Notes: generated from the letters alone by a model not told the origin. Counted from the stretch's first letter, positions 17,148-25,597 are shown. The stretch: DNA of 53,105 bases from an uncultured Bacteroidia bacterium (GCA_903927965.1 CAIYPA010000327.1:1-53105), one strand, 5' to 3'. A program made the numbers and translations.

Positions 17148-18650
17148 ATGAAAGATCCGATCAAAACATACGACGCCCGTTGGGAAGTCAGCGAATTTAA
17201 TGACAGTAAAGTACTTCGACTTTTTGAAGCAACTTTTGGATATGCAAGGCTAATAAAAGTAGACACACTGGTTTTTGCAAGGGATGCCCGTCTTGGCTGT
17301 GCAAGGGTGATGGAAATCGGAATCGAGGCAGCAGTCAAATCGGGTTTCCGTGTTTTGGTCTGTTTCGACCCGATGAGTACACCAATGTCCTATTTTGTGG
17401 CGATGCAAACTAATTTGCAATATCCAATGACAATGGGACTTACAATTACAGCATCGCACAACCCAAAACAATATATCGGGATTAAATTCACCGTTCCCAG
17501 AGTCGAGGCCATTGGATACGACTGTGGCCCGCTTGGTGGATTGACCAAAATCAAGGAGCTGTACCATTCAAGAGCTTTCATCCCTGAAATTAAAACCGGT
17601 GGAAGTCTTGAGGTGATCAAACATCCCGGAGAGCAATATATCCAATATTCGATGAAACTGGCCAATATCCTCCCTGGGGATTTGAAGGGGTTAAAAATTG
17701 TCCTCGATACATTCAATGGTTCTTCAGGGCCCGAACTTTACCGTGCGCTTTGTTTAACCGGGGTCGATGTTATTCCTTTACGATTGACACCAAACGGGAA
17801 TTTTCCTACCGGATCGCCCAATCCAACAAGCCAGAACAAGATGGATGGTGCCATTCAATGTGCCATTGCCGAAAATGCCGATCTGGTGATTGGAATTGAT
17901 GGCGATGGCGACCGGATTGTTTTTGGCGATCAGAAAGGGATTTTCAGTGCAGGTTTTGTGATGATCACCATCCTCAAAACGATTATCGACCAGCATGGAT
18001 TCACTGAAGAAAACCACAAGGTGCTTTACGATCCGAAAGTCAACCCACTTGCCCTGGAGAAATGGGCCGAAATGAATGTCGAACCGGTCCTTTTCCGCAA
18101 CGGACATTCACAAATCAAACAATACATGAAGGAAAATGGTGTCCTTGCTGGTGCCGAAGAATCTGGACATTTCTACCATAGCTTCCGTATGTGGAACCTC
18201 GTTGTTTCAGGGGAAAACTCCCTTTATACAATTCTTCTTTTTCTGAGGACTGTAATCAATCAAAGGTCTATCATACAAAATGTCAGGGAGATGCAGGATC
18301 AAATCTATACATCTGGCGAATTTAATTTTCACTATGCAGATGATCAGCAAACTGATGCGGCAATGGCTGCGGTGATCGACTTTTTCAAATCGGATAAGGC
18401 CTTCATGACAACAACTTCAGAGACAGGCATCGACCTTGAAGGAACAGTAGTTTACAAGGGTATAAGATTCCAATATGGAAAAGTTGAGCTGGATAATGAA
18501 TGGTATGCTGCTTATGTCCGCTCTGCAACCACGGAACGAGGGGTAGTCAGAAGTTATATTTCGAGTGGTGATGCCGTGTATGGTGGGCTTATTAAGGAAA
18601 AATTGGTCAAAATACTGAAATACAATTTTGAAGGGACTGAGATTGAGTAA
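17148..18650 (+). CDS. phosphohexomutase (phosphomannomutase/phosphoglucomutase family)
   Basis: 500 residues, cytoplasmic. All four signatures of the alpha-D-phosphohexomutase superfamily are present: the phosphoserine loop TASHNP with Ser103, the metal loop D251-G-D253-G-D255-R256, the sugar-selection loop GAEESGH (337-341), and a phosphate-binding segment RSATTERGVVRSY near residue 455. The last is R-x-x-x-T-E-R rather than the usual R-x-S-x-T-E-P. The EESGH loop is compatible with glucose or mannose phosphates. It probably converts hexose-6-phosphate and hexose-1-phosphate downstream of the adjacent transporter. It ends 22 bases before the convergent restriction gene. Confidence 0.9.
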   Translation: MKDPIKTYDARWEVSEFNDSKVLRLFEATFGYARLIKVDTLVFARDARLGCARVMEIGIEAAVKSGFRVLVCFDPMSTPMSYFVAMQTNLQYPMTMGLTITASHNPKQYIGIKFTVPRVEAIGYDCGPLGGLTKIKELYHSRAFIPEIKTGGSLEVIKHPGEQYIQYSMKLANILPGDLKGLKIVLDTFNGSSGPELYRALCLTGVDVIPLRLTPNGNFPTGSPNPTSQNKMDGAIQCAIAENADLVIGIDGDGDRIVFGDQKGIFSAGFVMITILKTIIDQHGFTEENHKVLYDPKVNPLALEKWAEMNVEPVLFRNGHSQIKQYMKENGVLAGAEESGHFYHSFRMWNLVVSGENSLYTILLFLRTVINQRSIIQNVREMQDQIYTSGEFNFHYADDQQTDAAMAAVIDFFKSDKAFMTTTSETGIDLEGTVVYKGIRFQYGKVELDNEWYAAYVRSATTERGVVRSYISSGDAVYGGLIKEKLVKILKYNFEGTEIE

Positions 18651-18672
18651 AATATATTTTAGTGGAACATTT

Positions 18673-19398
18673 TTATTTATAGGCTTTTGAGAAAAACTCC
18701 TTCAATTTTAAAGTTTCCATTACCTGATATTTTCCATCTGAACATTCTTTTATAACAGCTGGCAATATATCGAAAAGGTCTTCTAACGCGGTGTCAGAAC
18801 CAGTAACCAAGCTATAAAAACTGGCACCATCAATTTCACGAATATGTTCATTTTGAGGGCATTTTTCTCCTTTCTCTTTGTTCGAAGGTATGAAAAGTCT
18901 ATTGTATCTCTTCCCGTATTGGGGGATTATTGCCACATAATAGGCAGTAAATCCTTTATAAATACTTGACTTTGGACTCACCAAATTATCCAGGGAATAA
19001 TACAAATCTGATAATTTTCCTCCAGATATAGTGTTAAATTTATTTTTTACCTCAGCCAGAATTTTGTTTTCTTCTGATAATATATCAATTACACTCCCAA
19101 CCTTCATGTTTTTCCAACCTTTTGAACTGCCAAGAATTCTTTGGTGGAAATTGCCGACATGATTTTGTAAGGTTTTCTGTGCCTGCCTGGTCGTTTCACT
19201 TTCTCTCCATGAATCATAATCAATGTCAAAACCAGACATTTCGAAAATGGCGGCAAACGGGTCAATTACGTTCTTTCCAAATTTAACTTCTGCTGACTTT
19301 TGAGCTTTTTTTGCATTTGAAAGCAATGAATTTACTTCAAATTTAATCACCGAATCATCAATCCATGATAACCAGGGCATAGGCTTTAATTTGTACAT
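18673..19398 (-). CDS. Eco47II-family type II restriction endonuclease
   Basis: 241 residues. Several blocks match the Eco47II/Sau96I-like family as I know it: NVIDPFAAIFEMSGFDIDYDSW, RQAQKTLQNHVGNFHQRILG, AEVKNKFNTISGGKLSDLYYSL, NEHIREIDGASFYSLVTG. A PD-(D/E)xK core is visible as Asp105 (GSVIDIL) with Glu116-Val-Lys118 (LAEVKNK). Family enzymes cut GGNCC, so that is the expected target, by inference. The gene follows the methyltransferase by 55 bases on the same strand, so the methyltransferase is made first. The region is visibly more AT-rich than its neighbours, consistent with recent transfer. The recognition site is not proven. Confidence 0.9.
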   Translation of the reverse strand: MYKLKPMPWLSWIDDSVIKFEVNSLLSNAKKAQKSAEVKFGKNVIDPFAAIFEMSGFDIDYDSWRESETTRQAQKTLQNHVGNFHQRILGSSKGWKNMKVGSVIDILSEENKILAEVKNKFNTISGGKLSDLYYSLDNLVSPKSSIYKGFTAYYVAIIPQYGKRYNRLFIPSNKEKGEKCPQNEHIREIDGASFYSLVTGSDTALEDLFDILPAVIKECSDGKYQVMETLKLKEFFSKAYK

Positions 19399-19453
19399 TA
19401 AATAAAGCCATAAAAGTAAAGTTTATTTTAAATAAATGGAATTAAGTACAATA

Positions 19454-20680
19454 TCATTTGGGAAATATTTTATTTAAAAACTGTACAATTGAAGATCCGA
19501 CTTCTTTAGCAAAATTTACAGGTACCGCATTACCAATCTGTTTATATTGGTGAGAAACAGAACCCGAGAAAGACCAGTCATCAGGAAAAGTTTGAATCCT
19601 GGCATATTCCCTTATCGTAAAAGGCCTTGTTTCATCGGGATGACAACGCTCAGTTTGCTTTTGTGCTGGACTGCAAGTTAATGTCAGACTTGGCTCCGAC
19701 CAGCTTATCCGTCGGGCCATCCCCGTTTTTCCACCTCCCAAATAAAAACTGCCCCCCATATAATCTTTTTGTATTTCTACCGGCAAATCCCTCCAATAAC
19801 CACCTTCCGGAACCAAGTCCAATACATCTTTTTTACTTTTGGGATATTTAGACCCCAGAGATTCTGGTACATCACAATCAAACAATTCGCCTTTCTTAAG
19901 GGCATCTTTAAGAGTATAAACTTTTTTGTAAGGTTTTGGGAATTCAAAAAGATGGTGATTCAAATCTTTTCTTATTCCAACAATCAAAACACGCTCCCTC
20001 TTTTGAGGGACTCTGTAAAAAATAGTTTTGAAAATTTTGGGCGTAATAACATGATATCCAATTTCATCCAATATGGATATCATTCCTTCGATCGTTTTCC
20101 CATTTTCGTGGCTTAGTAAACCCCTGACATTTTCGCCAATACAAATTGCCGGGTTAGTTTCCTGAACAACCTTTGCAAATTCATAAAACAATGTTCCCCT
20201 TGCATCATTTAATCCCAATTTTTTTCCCGCATAACTAAATGCCTGGCACGGAAAACCTCCCGTTACAATATCCACTTTACCCTGAAAATCTGAGAAAGAG
20301 ACATGTTTTACGTCATCTTCTATGACATTCCAATCAGGTCGGTTTTTGCGTAAAGTTTCACATGCCCAATGATCCATCTCATTTAATGCGAGGCATTTTA
20401 TTCCTGCTTGCTCAAGTCCGATGGCTAACCCACCTGCACCTGCAAACAATTCAATTGAATTAAAATCCCTAACCGGATCCATAGAAATCTCATTTTCGGA
20501 TGATGCAAATAAAAAATCAAGGTTATCAAAAATCTTTAATTGATCTTTATGATAAACCCGATAATTGCTCATAGGTTCCCTTATTGCAGTTAATTTTCCG
20601 TTTTTATCCCAACGTCTTAGAGTTTCTTTACTTACTGATAACAGATCGGCCACCTCTGCTATAGAATATAAATTCTTCAT
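19454..20680 (-). CDS. DNA (cytosine-5) methyltransferase with N-terminal MerR/Xis-like HTH
   Basis: 408 residues. Residues 1-55 form a small winged-helix DNA-binding domain of the MerR/excisionase type (LYSIAEVADLLSVSKETLRRWDKNGKL, then YRVYHKDQLKIF). From residue 74 the m5C methyltransferase motifs follow in order: I (FAGAGGLAIG), IV with catalytic Cys145 (GGFPCQAFS), VI (ENVRGL, Glu183), VIII (QKRERVLIVG), a target-recognition region (about 240-330), IX and X (GNAVPV). It protects the host at the site cut by the adjacent endonuclease. The extra DNA-binding domain, together with the inverted repeat in its own promoter, suggests that the enzyme represses its own operon. Confidence 0.95.
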   Translation of the reverse strand: MKNLYSIAEVADLLSVSKETLRRWDKNGKLTAIREPMSNYRVYHKDQLKIFDNLDFLFASSENEISMDPVRDFNSIELFAGAGGLAIGLEQAGIKCLALNEMDHWACETLRKNRPDWNVIEDDVKHVSFSDFQGKVDIVTGGFPCQAFSYAGKKLGLNDARGTLFYEFAKVVQETNPAICIGENVRGLLSHENGKTIEGMISILDEIGYHVITPKIFKTIFYRVPQKRERVLIVGIRKDLNHHLFEFPKPYKKVYTLKDALKKGELFDCDVPESLGSKYPKSKKDVLDLVPEGGYWRDLPVEIQKDYMGGSFYLGGGKTGMARRISWSEPSLTLTCSPAQKQTERCHPDETRPFTIREYARIQTFPDDWSFSGSVSHQYKQIGNAVPVNFAKEVGSSIVQFLNKIFPK

Positions 20681-20684
20681 AATA

Positions 20685-20723
20685 TAACCATGCTAATCAA
20701 CATTACACATGGTTACAAAAATA
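20685..20723 (-). promoter_or_regulatory. methyltransferase promoter with 8-bp inverted-repeat operator candidate
   Basis: TAACCATG (20685-20692) and CATGGTTA (20708-20715) are perfect inverted repeats with a 15-base spacer. Directly beside the distal arm, 20716-20723 reads TATTTTTG on the minus strand, a match to the Bacteroidota -7 box TAnnTTTG. The start point should fall at or inside the distal arm, so a protein bound to the repeat would block the methyltransferase-endonuclease transcript. The same site lies upstream of the divergent vsr-like gene. The spacing fits a dimer of a MerR-like domain, which is inference. Confidence 0.55.
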
Positions 20724-20783
20724 AGATTTTATTTTTATTTTAAAATATGTTATTTTGCATTTATTTATCAACAATTAACAACG

Positions 20784-21251
20784 TTGAAAAAGTACTCAGA
20801 AAACCAGATTATTGTACCAAGGTTTAATGAAGCCAACGGTTTTTATACGACAAAGAAGAGGTCCGAGCTGATGGGCAGGATCAGGTCAACGAATACGAAA
20901 CCGGAGTTAGTCTTAAGAAAAACACTTTGGAATCTTGGGTTCAGGTACCGGAAGAATGTAAAAAAGTTGCCCGGAACCCCCGACATTGTTTACGTCAAAC
21001 AACGTTTGGCAGTATTTGTGGATGGTGGGTTTTGGCATGGGTACAACTGGGAAATAAAAAAGGAACAAATAAAAACCAACCGCGACTTTTGGATCCCCAA
21101 GATTGAAAGGAACATGCAACGGGATAGGGAAAACAATCGGCTCTTATATGATCAGGGTTGGTACGTAATTCGTATCTGGGAACATGAAATCAAAAATGAC
21201 CTTGAAGGATGTGTCAACCTGGTCATCAACTATCTTACTGAAAATTTGTAA
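20784..21251 (+). CDS. Vsr-like mismatch endonuclease (very short patch repair)
   Basis: 155 residues from the TTG at 20784. The frame also opens at an ATG at 20709, but that extension is a run of Phe/Tyr/Ile codons lying over the promoter, so the later start is preferred. Landmarks: TTKKRSELMGRIRSTNTKPEL (entry helix), GTPDIVYV with the metal-binding Asp67, VFVDGGFWHGYNW with His85, RDFWIPKIERNMQRDRENNRLL, and VIRIWEHEI. Vsr nicks beside T:G mismatches left by deamination of 5-methylcytosine, so it is the normal companion of an m5C methyltransferase. The zinc-site residues known from E. coli Vsr (Cys66, His71, Cys73) align with Gly, Tyr and Trp here. It is transcribed away from the methyltransferase. 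Confidence 0.85.
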   Translation: MKKYSENQIIVPRFNEANGFYTTKKRSELMGRIRSTNTKPELVLRKTLWNLGFRYRKNVKKLPGTPDIVYVKQRLAVFVDGGFWHGYNWEIKKEQIKTNRDFWIPKIERNMQRDRENNRLLYDQGWYVIRIWEHEIKNDLEGCVNLVINYLTENL

Positions 21252-21290
21252 ATTGCGGGGATATTTAAAATAGTCAGTTACCAATAGTTA

Positions 21291-21535
21291 AGAAATAAAT
21301 GGAAATGGGTTGAAATGAGTTGAAATAGGCTTATTTTATAAGTTAGGTCAATTGTCAGAAACCAGTCGCCAGTTGCTAGCCCCCAGAAGCCAGAAATAGA
21401 AATAAATGGAAATAGGTTGAAATATCGTTCGATCATTGTCAGAAGCCAGTTGCCAGACGCTAGTCGCCAGAAGCCAGCTGTCAGTAGCAAGTCGCCAGTT
21501 GCCCCATGCCCTAGGCCCCTTGCCAGCCGCCAGCC
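21291..21535 (+). repeat. composite of alternating 10-bp and 7-bp periodic repeats
   Basis: Four blocks in order: 10-bp units at 21291-21330 (AGAAATAAAT, GGAAATGGGT, TGAAATGAGT, TGAAATAGGC); 7-bp units at 21354-21395 (GTCAGAA, ACCAGTC, GCCAGTT, GCTAGCC, CCCAGAA, GCCAGAA); 10-bp units at 21398-21427 (AGAAATAAAT, GGAAATAGGT, TGAAATATCG); and fourteen 7-bp units at 21438-21535. The array fills nearly all of the 303-base gap between the vsr-like gene and the 3' end of the second GH92 gene. No gene is visible in it. Confidence 0.85.
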
Positions 21536-21554
21536 GCTTCAAATGACCATCCCA

Positions 21555-23942
21555 TTAATTCCTGGCAGGCACACTCATCGAAGGCGGTGCATCCTCCGGC
21601 TTGTTTCCCCATTTCTTGTTTGGTTCCGGACCCATCTGGAAATTAAGTTCGCCACCATCGGTGATCTCTTTCTGTGTGATCCATGTCCTGGTGATCGGTT
21701 TGCCATTGAGGTTTGCCGATTGGATGTATTTGTTTTGCAGTGAATTATCTTTGGCACTGATTACAAACAATTTCCCTTTTCCTGATTCGATTGTCACCTT
21801 TCCAAAGGATGGGCTTCCTATGGCATAGGTCGTGCTTCCTGGAGTGACTGGATAAAATCCCATCGCACTTAAAATATACCAGGAGGAAAGCGATCCCATA
21901 TCCTCGTTGCCACAAATACCGCCCGGGCCGATCCTGTAAAGCTCTTCGACAACCTGCCTTGCCCGAAGTTGTGTTTTCCAGGGTTCTCCGGCATAGTCGT
22001 ACAAATAAGCCACATGATGGGACGGCTGATTGCCATGCACATACTGCCCAATCGTACCCACAACCCCAACATATTTGGGAGGTGTAATATTAGGGGACAT
22101 CGCAAAGAAAGTATCCAGTTTTGCCGTAAACGCTTTGTTCCCACCGAAGAGATTTATCAATCCCTGCACATCGTGCTGCACGGACCAGATGTATTGCCAG
22201 GCATTCGATTCGGTAAAATGCCTGTTGGGACGACGACCGACCAAAAACGGATCGAAATATTTGTAATACGAATGTTCACCTTCCTTGACGATCTCCTGCT
22301 CACGCCCTTTTAACCCTTCCAACCATGTTCCATCTGCTTTTTTGGGGCGCATAAAATTGGTTTGTTTGTCCCATAAATTGGCATAATTGGCAGCCCTTTT
22401 CATAAACAACTGGTAATCCTCTTTTTTGCCAAGTTCCTTTGCCAACTGAGCAATGCACCAATCGTCATAAGCCAGTTCCATCGTATTTGGCACAGACTCG
22501 GTCACTTTATCGACCGGTGTATAACCCAACTCCATGTAATATTTGAGACCTGACCTTCCGGCTGTATGTGGGACCGGAAGCTTGGGTTCTTCGAGTGCTT
22601 TTTTGCGCATCGCTTCATAAAGGAAATTGACATCAAAATTTCGGTAACCTTTCATATAGGCATCGACAATTACAGGGATCAGGTGGTCGCCAACCATTGC
22701 TTCACCGTAAATGTTCAGGAAATGTTGTGCCGGCAACCAGCCATAATCCTTTGTTTTGGCTACGATAGATTGTATAAAATCGTTCACATGGTCAGGAGCA
22801 GTCAATGTCAGTAAAGGATGCTGGCTTCTGTAAGTATCCCAGCATGAGAAAGATCCATAGAAATCATAACCCTTGGCTTCATGAACCTTTTTGTCGGAAC
22901 CCCAGTATTTGCCATCGACATCCTGAGAAATGTATTGCGCGAGAAAGGAGTGGTACATGGCCGTATAGAAAATTTCCTTCTGGTCATCGGTGGCACCTTC
23001 GATTTTAATCCGCGACAGCTCTTTCTTCCAGGTTCCGCTTGCTTCGTTCCTAATCCTGTCAAAATTCCAATCGGCAATCTCGGCATGTAAATTATTCCTT
23101 GCACCTTCAAGCCCTGTATAGGAGATCCCAACCTTAACAAGGATCTGCTCATTCGCAGAAGTCCTGAATGTTACAAACGCCCCAATATTTTTGCCAGTTT
23201 CGCCATTCTTGTATGGCCATATGCTGCCGCCCGACTCTGGGGTTTTGGTTTCATTGTCGAATGTGCCATAATACATAAAAGGTTTGCTGAACTCGGCCAC
23301 AAAATAGACTTTACCAAGACCTGCACTTTTTACACCTTCTATTCTATTGTTATTCAATATATTAAGTTCAGATAATTCTGTAGAGGAATTACTCCCGATC
23401 TGATGCCCGAGGTCTAAAATGATCCTTGAATTTTCAGATTTTGGGAATGTATATCGATGAAATCCAGCACGTTTAGTAGCTGTCAATTCGGCTTTTACAC
23501 CACAATCCTTTAACAGGACTGAATAATAACCCGGAGAAGCGGTTTCGTCTGCATGGTCAAAACGGGACCTGTAACCATCGCCGGGAATTTCAGGTGATCC
23601 GGGCCAGGTTTTCAGTTTATTCCCTATGGTTGGCATCAGCATTACCTCTCCCCCATTCACCATCCCCACGCCGCTCCAGTGTGTATGGCTAAAACCGATG
23701 ATTGTATTTTCGGAATAGACATACCCTGCACAGAAAGTCCAACCTTGTGTCCCGCAGTCAGGACTCAAGTGAACCATTGCATAAGGCAGGGAAGGACCCG
23801 GGTAGGTATGTCCGAAAAAATCGGTGCCCAAAAACGGGTTGACATGATCCAAAGGTTCGTCATTCTGGGCGTTGACTGAAATTGTAAGTAACGCACCCAA
23901 ACTTAAAGTAAGAATTAATGTCCTGAAAATAAATGTTTTCAT
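21555..23942 (-). CDS. GH92 family alpha-mannosidase, secreted
   Basis: 795 residues with a classical signal peptide (TISVNAQ), unlike the lipoprotein GH92 at 1550-3946. Blocks: DHVNPFLGTDFFGHTYPGPSLPYAMVHLSPD at the start, GFSHTHWSGVG, YDFYGSFSCWDTYRSQHPLL, GNQPSHHVAYLYDYAGEPWKTQ, and the catalytic-region GNEDMGSLSSWYILSAMGFYPVTPG. The HVNPFLGT opening and GNEDMGS core are closer to the well-studied exo-alpha-1,2/1,3-mannosidases than the first copy is, so the two probably act on different mannosides. It lies between the restriction cassette and an exported oxidoreductase gene, with 290 bases upstream that hold only a palindromic element. Confidence 0.95.
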   Translation of the reverse strand: MKTFIFRTLILTLSLGALLTISVNAQNDEPLDHVNPFLGTDFFGHTYPGPSLPYAMVHLSPDCGTQGWTFCAGYVYSENTIIGFSHTHWSGVGMVNGGEVMLMPTIGNKLKTWPGSPEIPGDGYRSRFDHADETASPGYYSVLLKDCGVKAELTATKRAGFHRYTFPKSENSRIILDLGHQIGSNSSTELSELNILNNNRIEGVKSAGLGKVYFVAEFSKPFMYYGTFDNETKTPESGGSIWPYKNGETGKNIGAFVTFRTSANEQILVKVGISYTGLEGARNNLHAEIADWNFDRIRNEASGTWKKELSRIKIEGATDDQKEIFYTAMYHSFLAQYISQDVDGKYWGSDKKVHEAKGYDFYGSFSCWDTYRSQHPLLTLTAPDHVNDFIQSIVAKTKDYGWLPAQHFLNIYGEAMVGDHLIPVIVDAYMKGYRNFDVNFLYEAMRKKALEEPKLPVPHTAGRSGLKYYMELGYTPVDKVTESVPNTMELAYDDWCIAQLAKELGKKEDYQLFMKRAANYANLWDKQTNFMRPKKADGTWLEGLKGREQEIVKEGEHSYYKYFDPFLVGRRPNRHFTESNAWQYIWSVQHDVQGLINLFGGNKAFTAKLDTFFAMSPNITPPKYVGVVGTIGQYVHGNQPSHHVAYLYDYAGEPWKTQLRARQVVEELYRIGPGGICGNEDMGSLSSWYILSAMGFYPVTPGSTTYAIGSPSFGKVTIESGKGKLFVISAKDNSLQNKYIQSANLNGKPITRTWITQKEITDGGELNFQMGPEPNKKWGNKPEDAPPSMSVPARN

Positions 23943-24111
23943 CTGTATTGGCTGTTTTTAGAAACTGCTTGATTTATTTTGAATTCCCTGTTTGGTTTAA
24001 ACTTTAATTGCCTGTACGATTGGACTTTTATTATCGTACTGCATAATATCCAATAATTGATAAAAATACAAAACCACTTCAAAAGATTGCCATAATTTTA
24101 TCAAATTCCAT

Positions 24112-24185
24112 TTCTGCGAAAATCTGCGGTTTCTGCGGGAACATATTTAAAATATCTCCCGCAGATCGCGCTGAATTTCGCAGAA
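24112..24185. repeat. 74-base nested palindromic element
   Basis: Outer arms TTCTGCGAAA (24112-24121) and TTTCGCAGAA (24176-24185) pair perfectly. Inner arms TCTGCGGGA (24132-24140) and TCCCGCAGA (24157-24165) also pair perfectly. The inner loop itself contains ATATTT-a-AAATAT. Direct copies of the word TCTGCG (three within 24113-24137) give it the look of a dispersed intergenic repeat. It lies 170 bases upstream of the second GH92 start. Confidence 0.75.
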
Positions 24186-24232
24186 CAAAAATAATTAAAC
24201 GTGATTCACGCAATTATTAAGTTTTAATAACT

Positions 24233-25582
24233 CTACAAATTTTCACCAAAAGACCATCCTTTTCGAACTGGCTCTTTTATGTAGGCGTTCAATTCGGGAT
24301 GATTGATGATTTTCATATTTTGGGCATCGTACTCAATCTTCGTTGCAAACCTCTGTGCCAGTACCCCTACCAATATCATCTCGGACAATTCGGCTGCATA
24401 ATCGAAATTGGATCCCGGAAGTTTATCGTTTTTAATCGCATCGATCCATTCCTGTTGTGGCTTTTCTTCACCAACACGGAGGATAGTTTTTGCGGGTGGG
24501 TTTTCCAGAAAGGCTTTCCATTTCTCATCCGACATCACCAACCTTGGCTGGTTGGGACGACCACCTGTCATTAACGACATTTTATCGCCAACCATCAACA
24601 TTCCCGAATTGGGCAATTTTTCGATTCCCCACTCAGGTTTGATTTCTGGTTTTAGCCCACCCTCATACCAGGAAAGCTTCACAGGCACTTTTTCACCACG
24701 TGCAGCAAACTGGTAATTGACAACTGATTGGTCAGGGATAAAACTATGGTCAGCCATCGGATTTTCGATAACGCCTTCAGCCGAAAGGGGATTCCCAAGG
24801 TTTAAAGCCAAGAAAGGGGCATCCAAAGTATGACAAGCCCAATCGCCCAACATTCCATTCCCATAATCATAAAAGCCTCTCCACGATTTTGGGGCATAAG
24901 CGCTATTGTATGGACGTTCTGCCACAGGCCCCTGCCACAAATCCCAATCCAGATTAGCAGGTACAGGTTGACTTGATGGAGGGAAACTATCGGGCTTGGT
25001 CCAATAACCACCCGGTTTAAAGTCAAAGGGACCAAACCATGCATGGACCTCTTTGACCTGTCCCAGTAAACCCAGATCATACCATTCCCTGATCAACCTG
25101 ATCCCATTGGTTGTATGCCCCTGGTTTCCCATTTGCGAAACGATCTTATAATATTTGGCAGCCTTCTTCATTGTGCGCAATTGCCAAATATTGTGTGCCA
25201 ATGGCTTTTCGCAATAGACGTGCTTGCCCAGTTGCATGGCAGCCATGGTAGCCGGAAAGTGACTGTGATCGGGTGTAGCGATAATGACGGCATCGATCTT
25301 ATGGGCCATCTCATCAAACATCACTCTGTAATCTTTGTAACGTTTTGCTTTTGGAAATTTGACAAACCCGTTTGTGGCACGTTGCTCATCCACATCGCAT
25401 AGTGCGACAATGTTATCTTCAAGGATCGTGCTCCAGTTGTCCTCGCCACGGCCACCAACCCCGATGACCGCTATGTCCAGTTTGCTGTTTTTGCAACTGC
25501 TCTGCAAATTCGGAAGTATCAATGTGCCAGCCGCAATAGCAGCTGTTGATTTCAGGAAATTTCTGCGTGAAAAATTATTCAT
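24233..25582 (-). CDS. Tat-exported Gfo/Idh/MocA family oxidoreductase
   Basis: 449 residues. The N-terminus has a twin-arginine signal (SRRNFLKS, Arg6-Arg7) followed by a hydrophobic run and QSSC, so it is exported folded, probably with its nucleotide bound. The Rossmann motif is AVIGVGGRG (residues 38-46), followed by CDVDEQR, TPDHSH and the family signature Glu125-Lys126-Pro127 (YCEKPLAHN). The C-terminal half is the beta-sheet substrate domain of this family (PGGYWTKPDSFPP, GDWACHTLDAPF). Members oxidise or reduce sugar hydroxyls with NAD(P). In the periplasm this is consistent with making 3-keto sugars from glycosides. It lies 33 bases after the metallophosphoesterase gene on the same strand, probably co-transcribed. 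Confidence 0.92.
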   Translation of the reverse strand: MNNFSRRNFLKSTAAIAAGTLILPNLQSSCKNSKLDIAVIGVGGRGEDNWSTILEDNIVALCDVDEQRATNGFVKFPKAKRYKDYRVMFDEMAHKIDAVIIATPDHSHFPATMAAMQLGKHVYCEKPLAHNIWQLRTMKKAAKYYKIVSQMGNQGHTTNGIRLIREWYDLGLLGQVKEVHAWFGPFDFKPGGYWTKPDSFPPSSQPVPANLDWDLWQGPVAERPYNSAYAPKSWRGFYDYGNGMLGDWACHTLDAPFLALNLGNPLSAEGVIENPMADHSFIPDQSVVNYQFAARGEKVPVKLSWYEGGLKPEIKPEWGIEKLPNSGMLMVGDKMSLMTGGRPNQPRLVMSDEKWKAFLENPPAKTILRVGEEKPQQEWIDAIKNDKLPGSNFDYAAELSEMILVGVLAQRFATKIEYDAQNMKIINHPELNAYIKEPVRKGWSFGENL

Positions 25583-25597
25583 ATTTTGTATTTAATT

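Noticed and set aside
20709-20783. ATG at 20709 as the start of the Vsr-like gene
   Set aside because: The extra 25 codons encode an unlikely Phe/Tyr-rich run and cover the inverted repeat and promoter region; the TTG at 20784 gives a normal Vsr length.
21438-21535. Heptad array considered as a coding repeat or CRISPR
   Set aside because: Period of 7 is not compatible with a stable reading frame of repeats, there are no spacers, and the frames are short.
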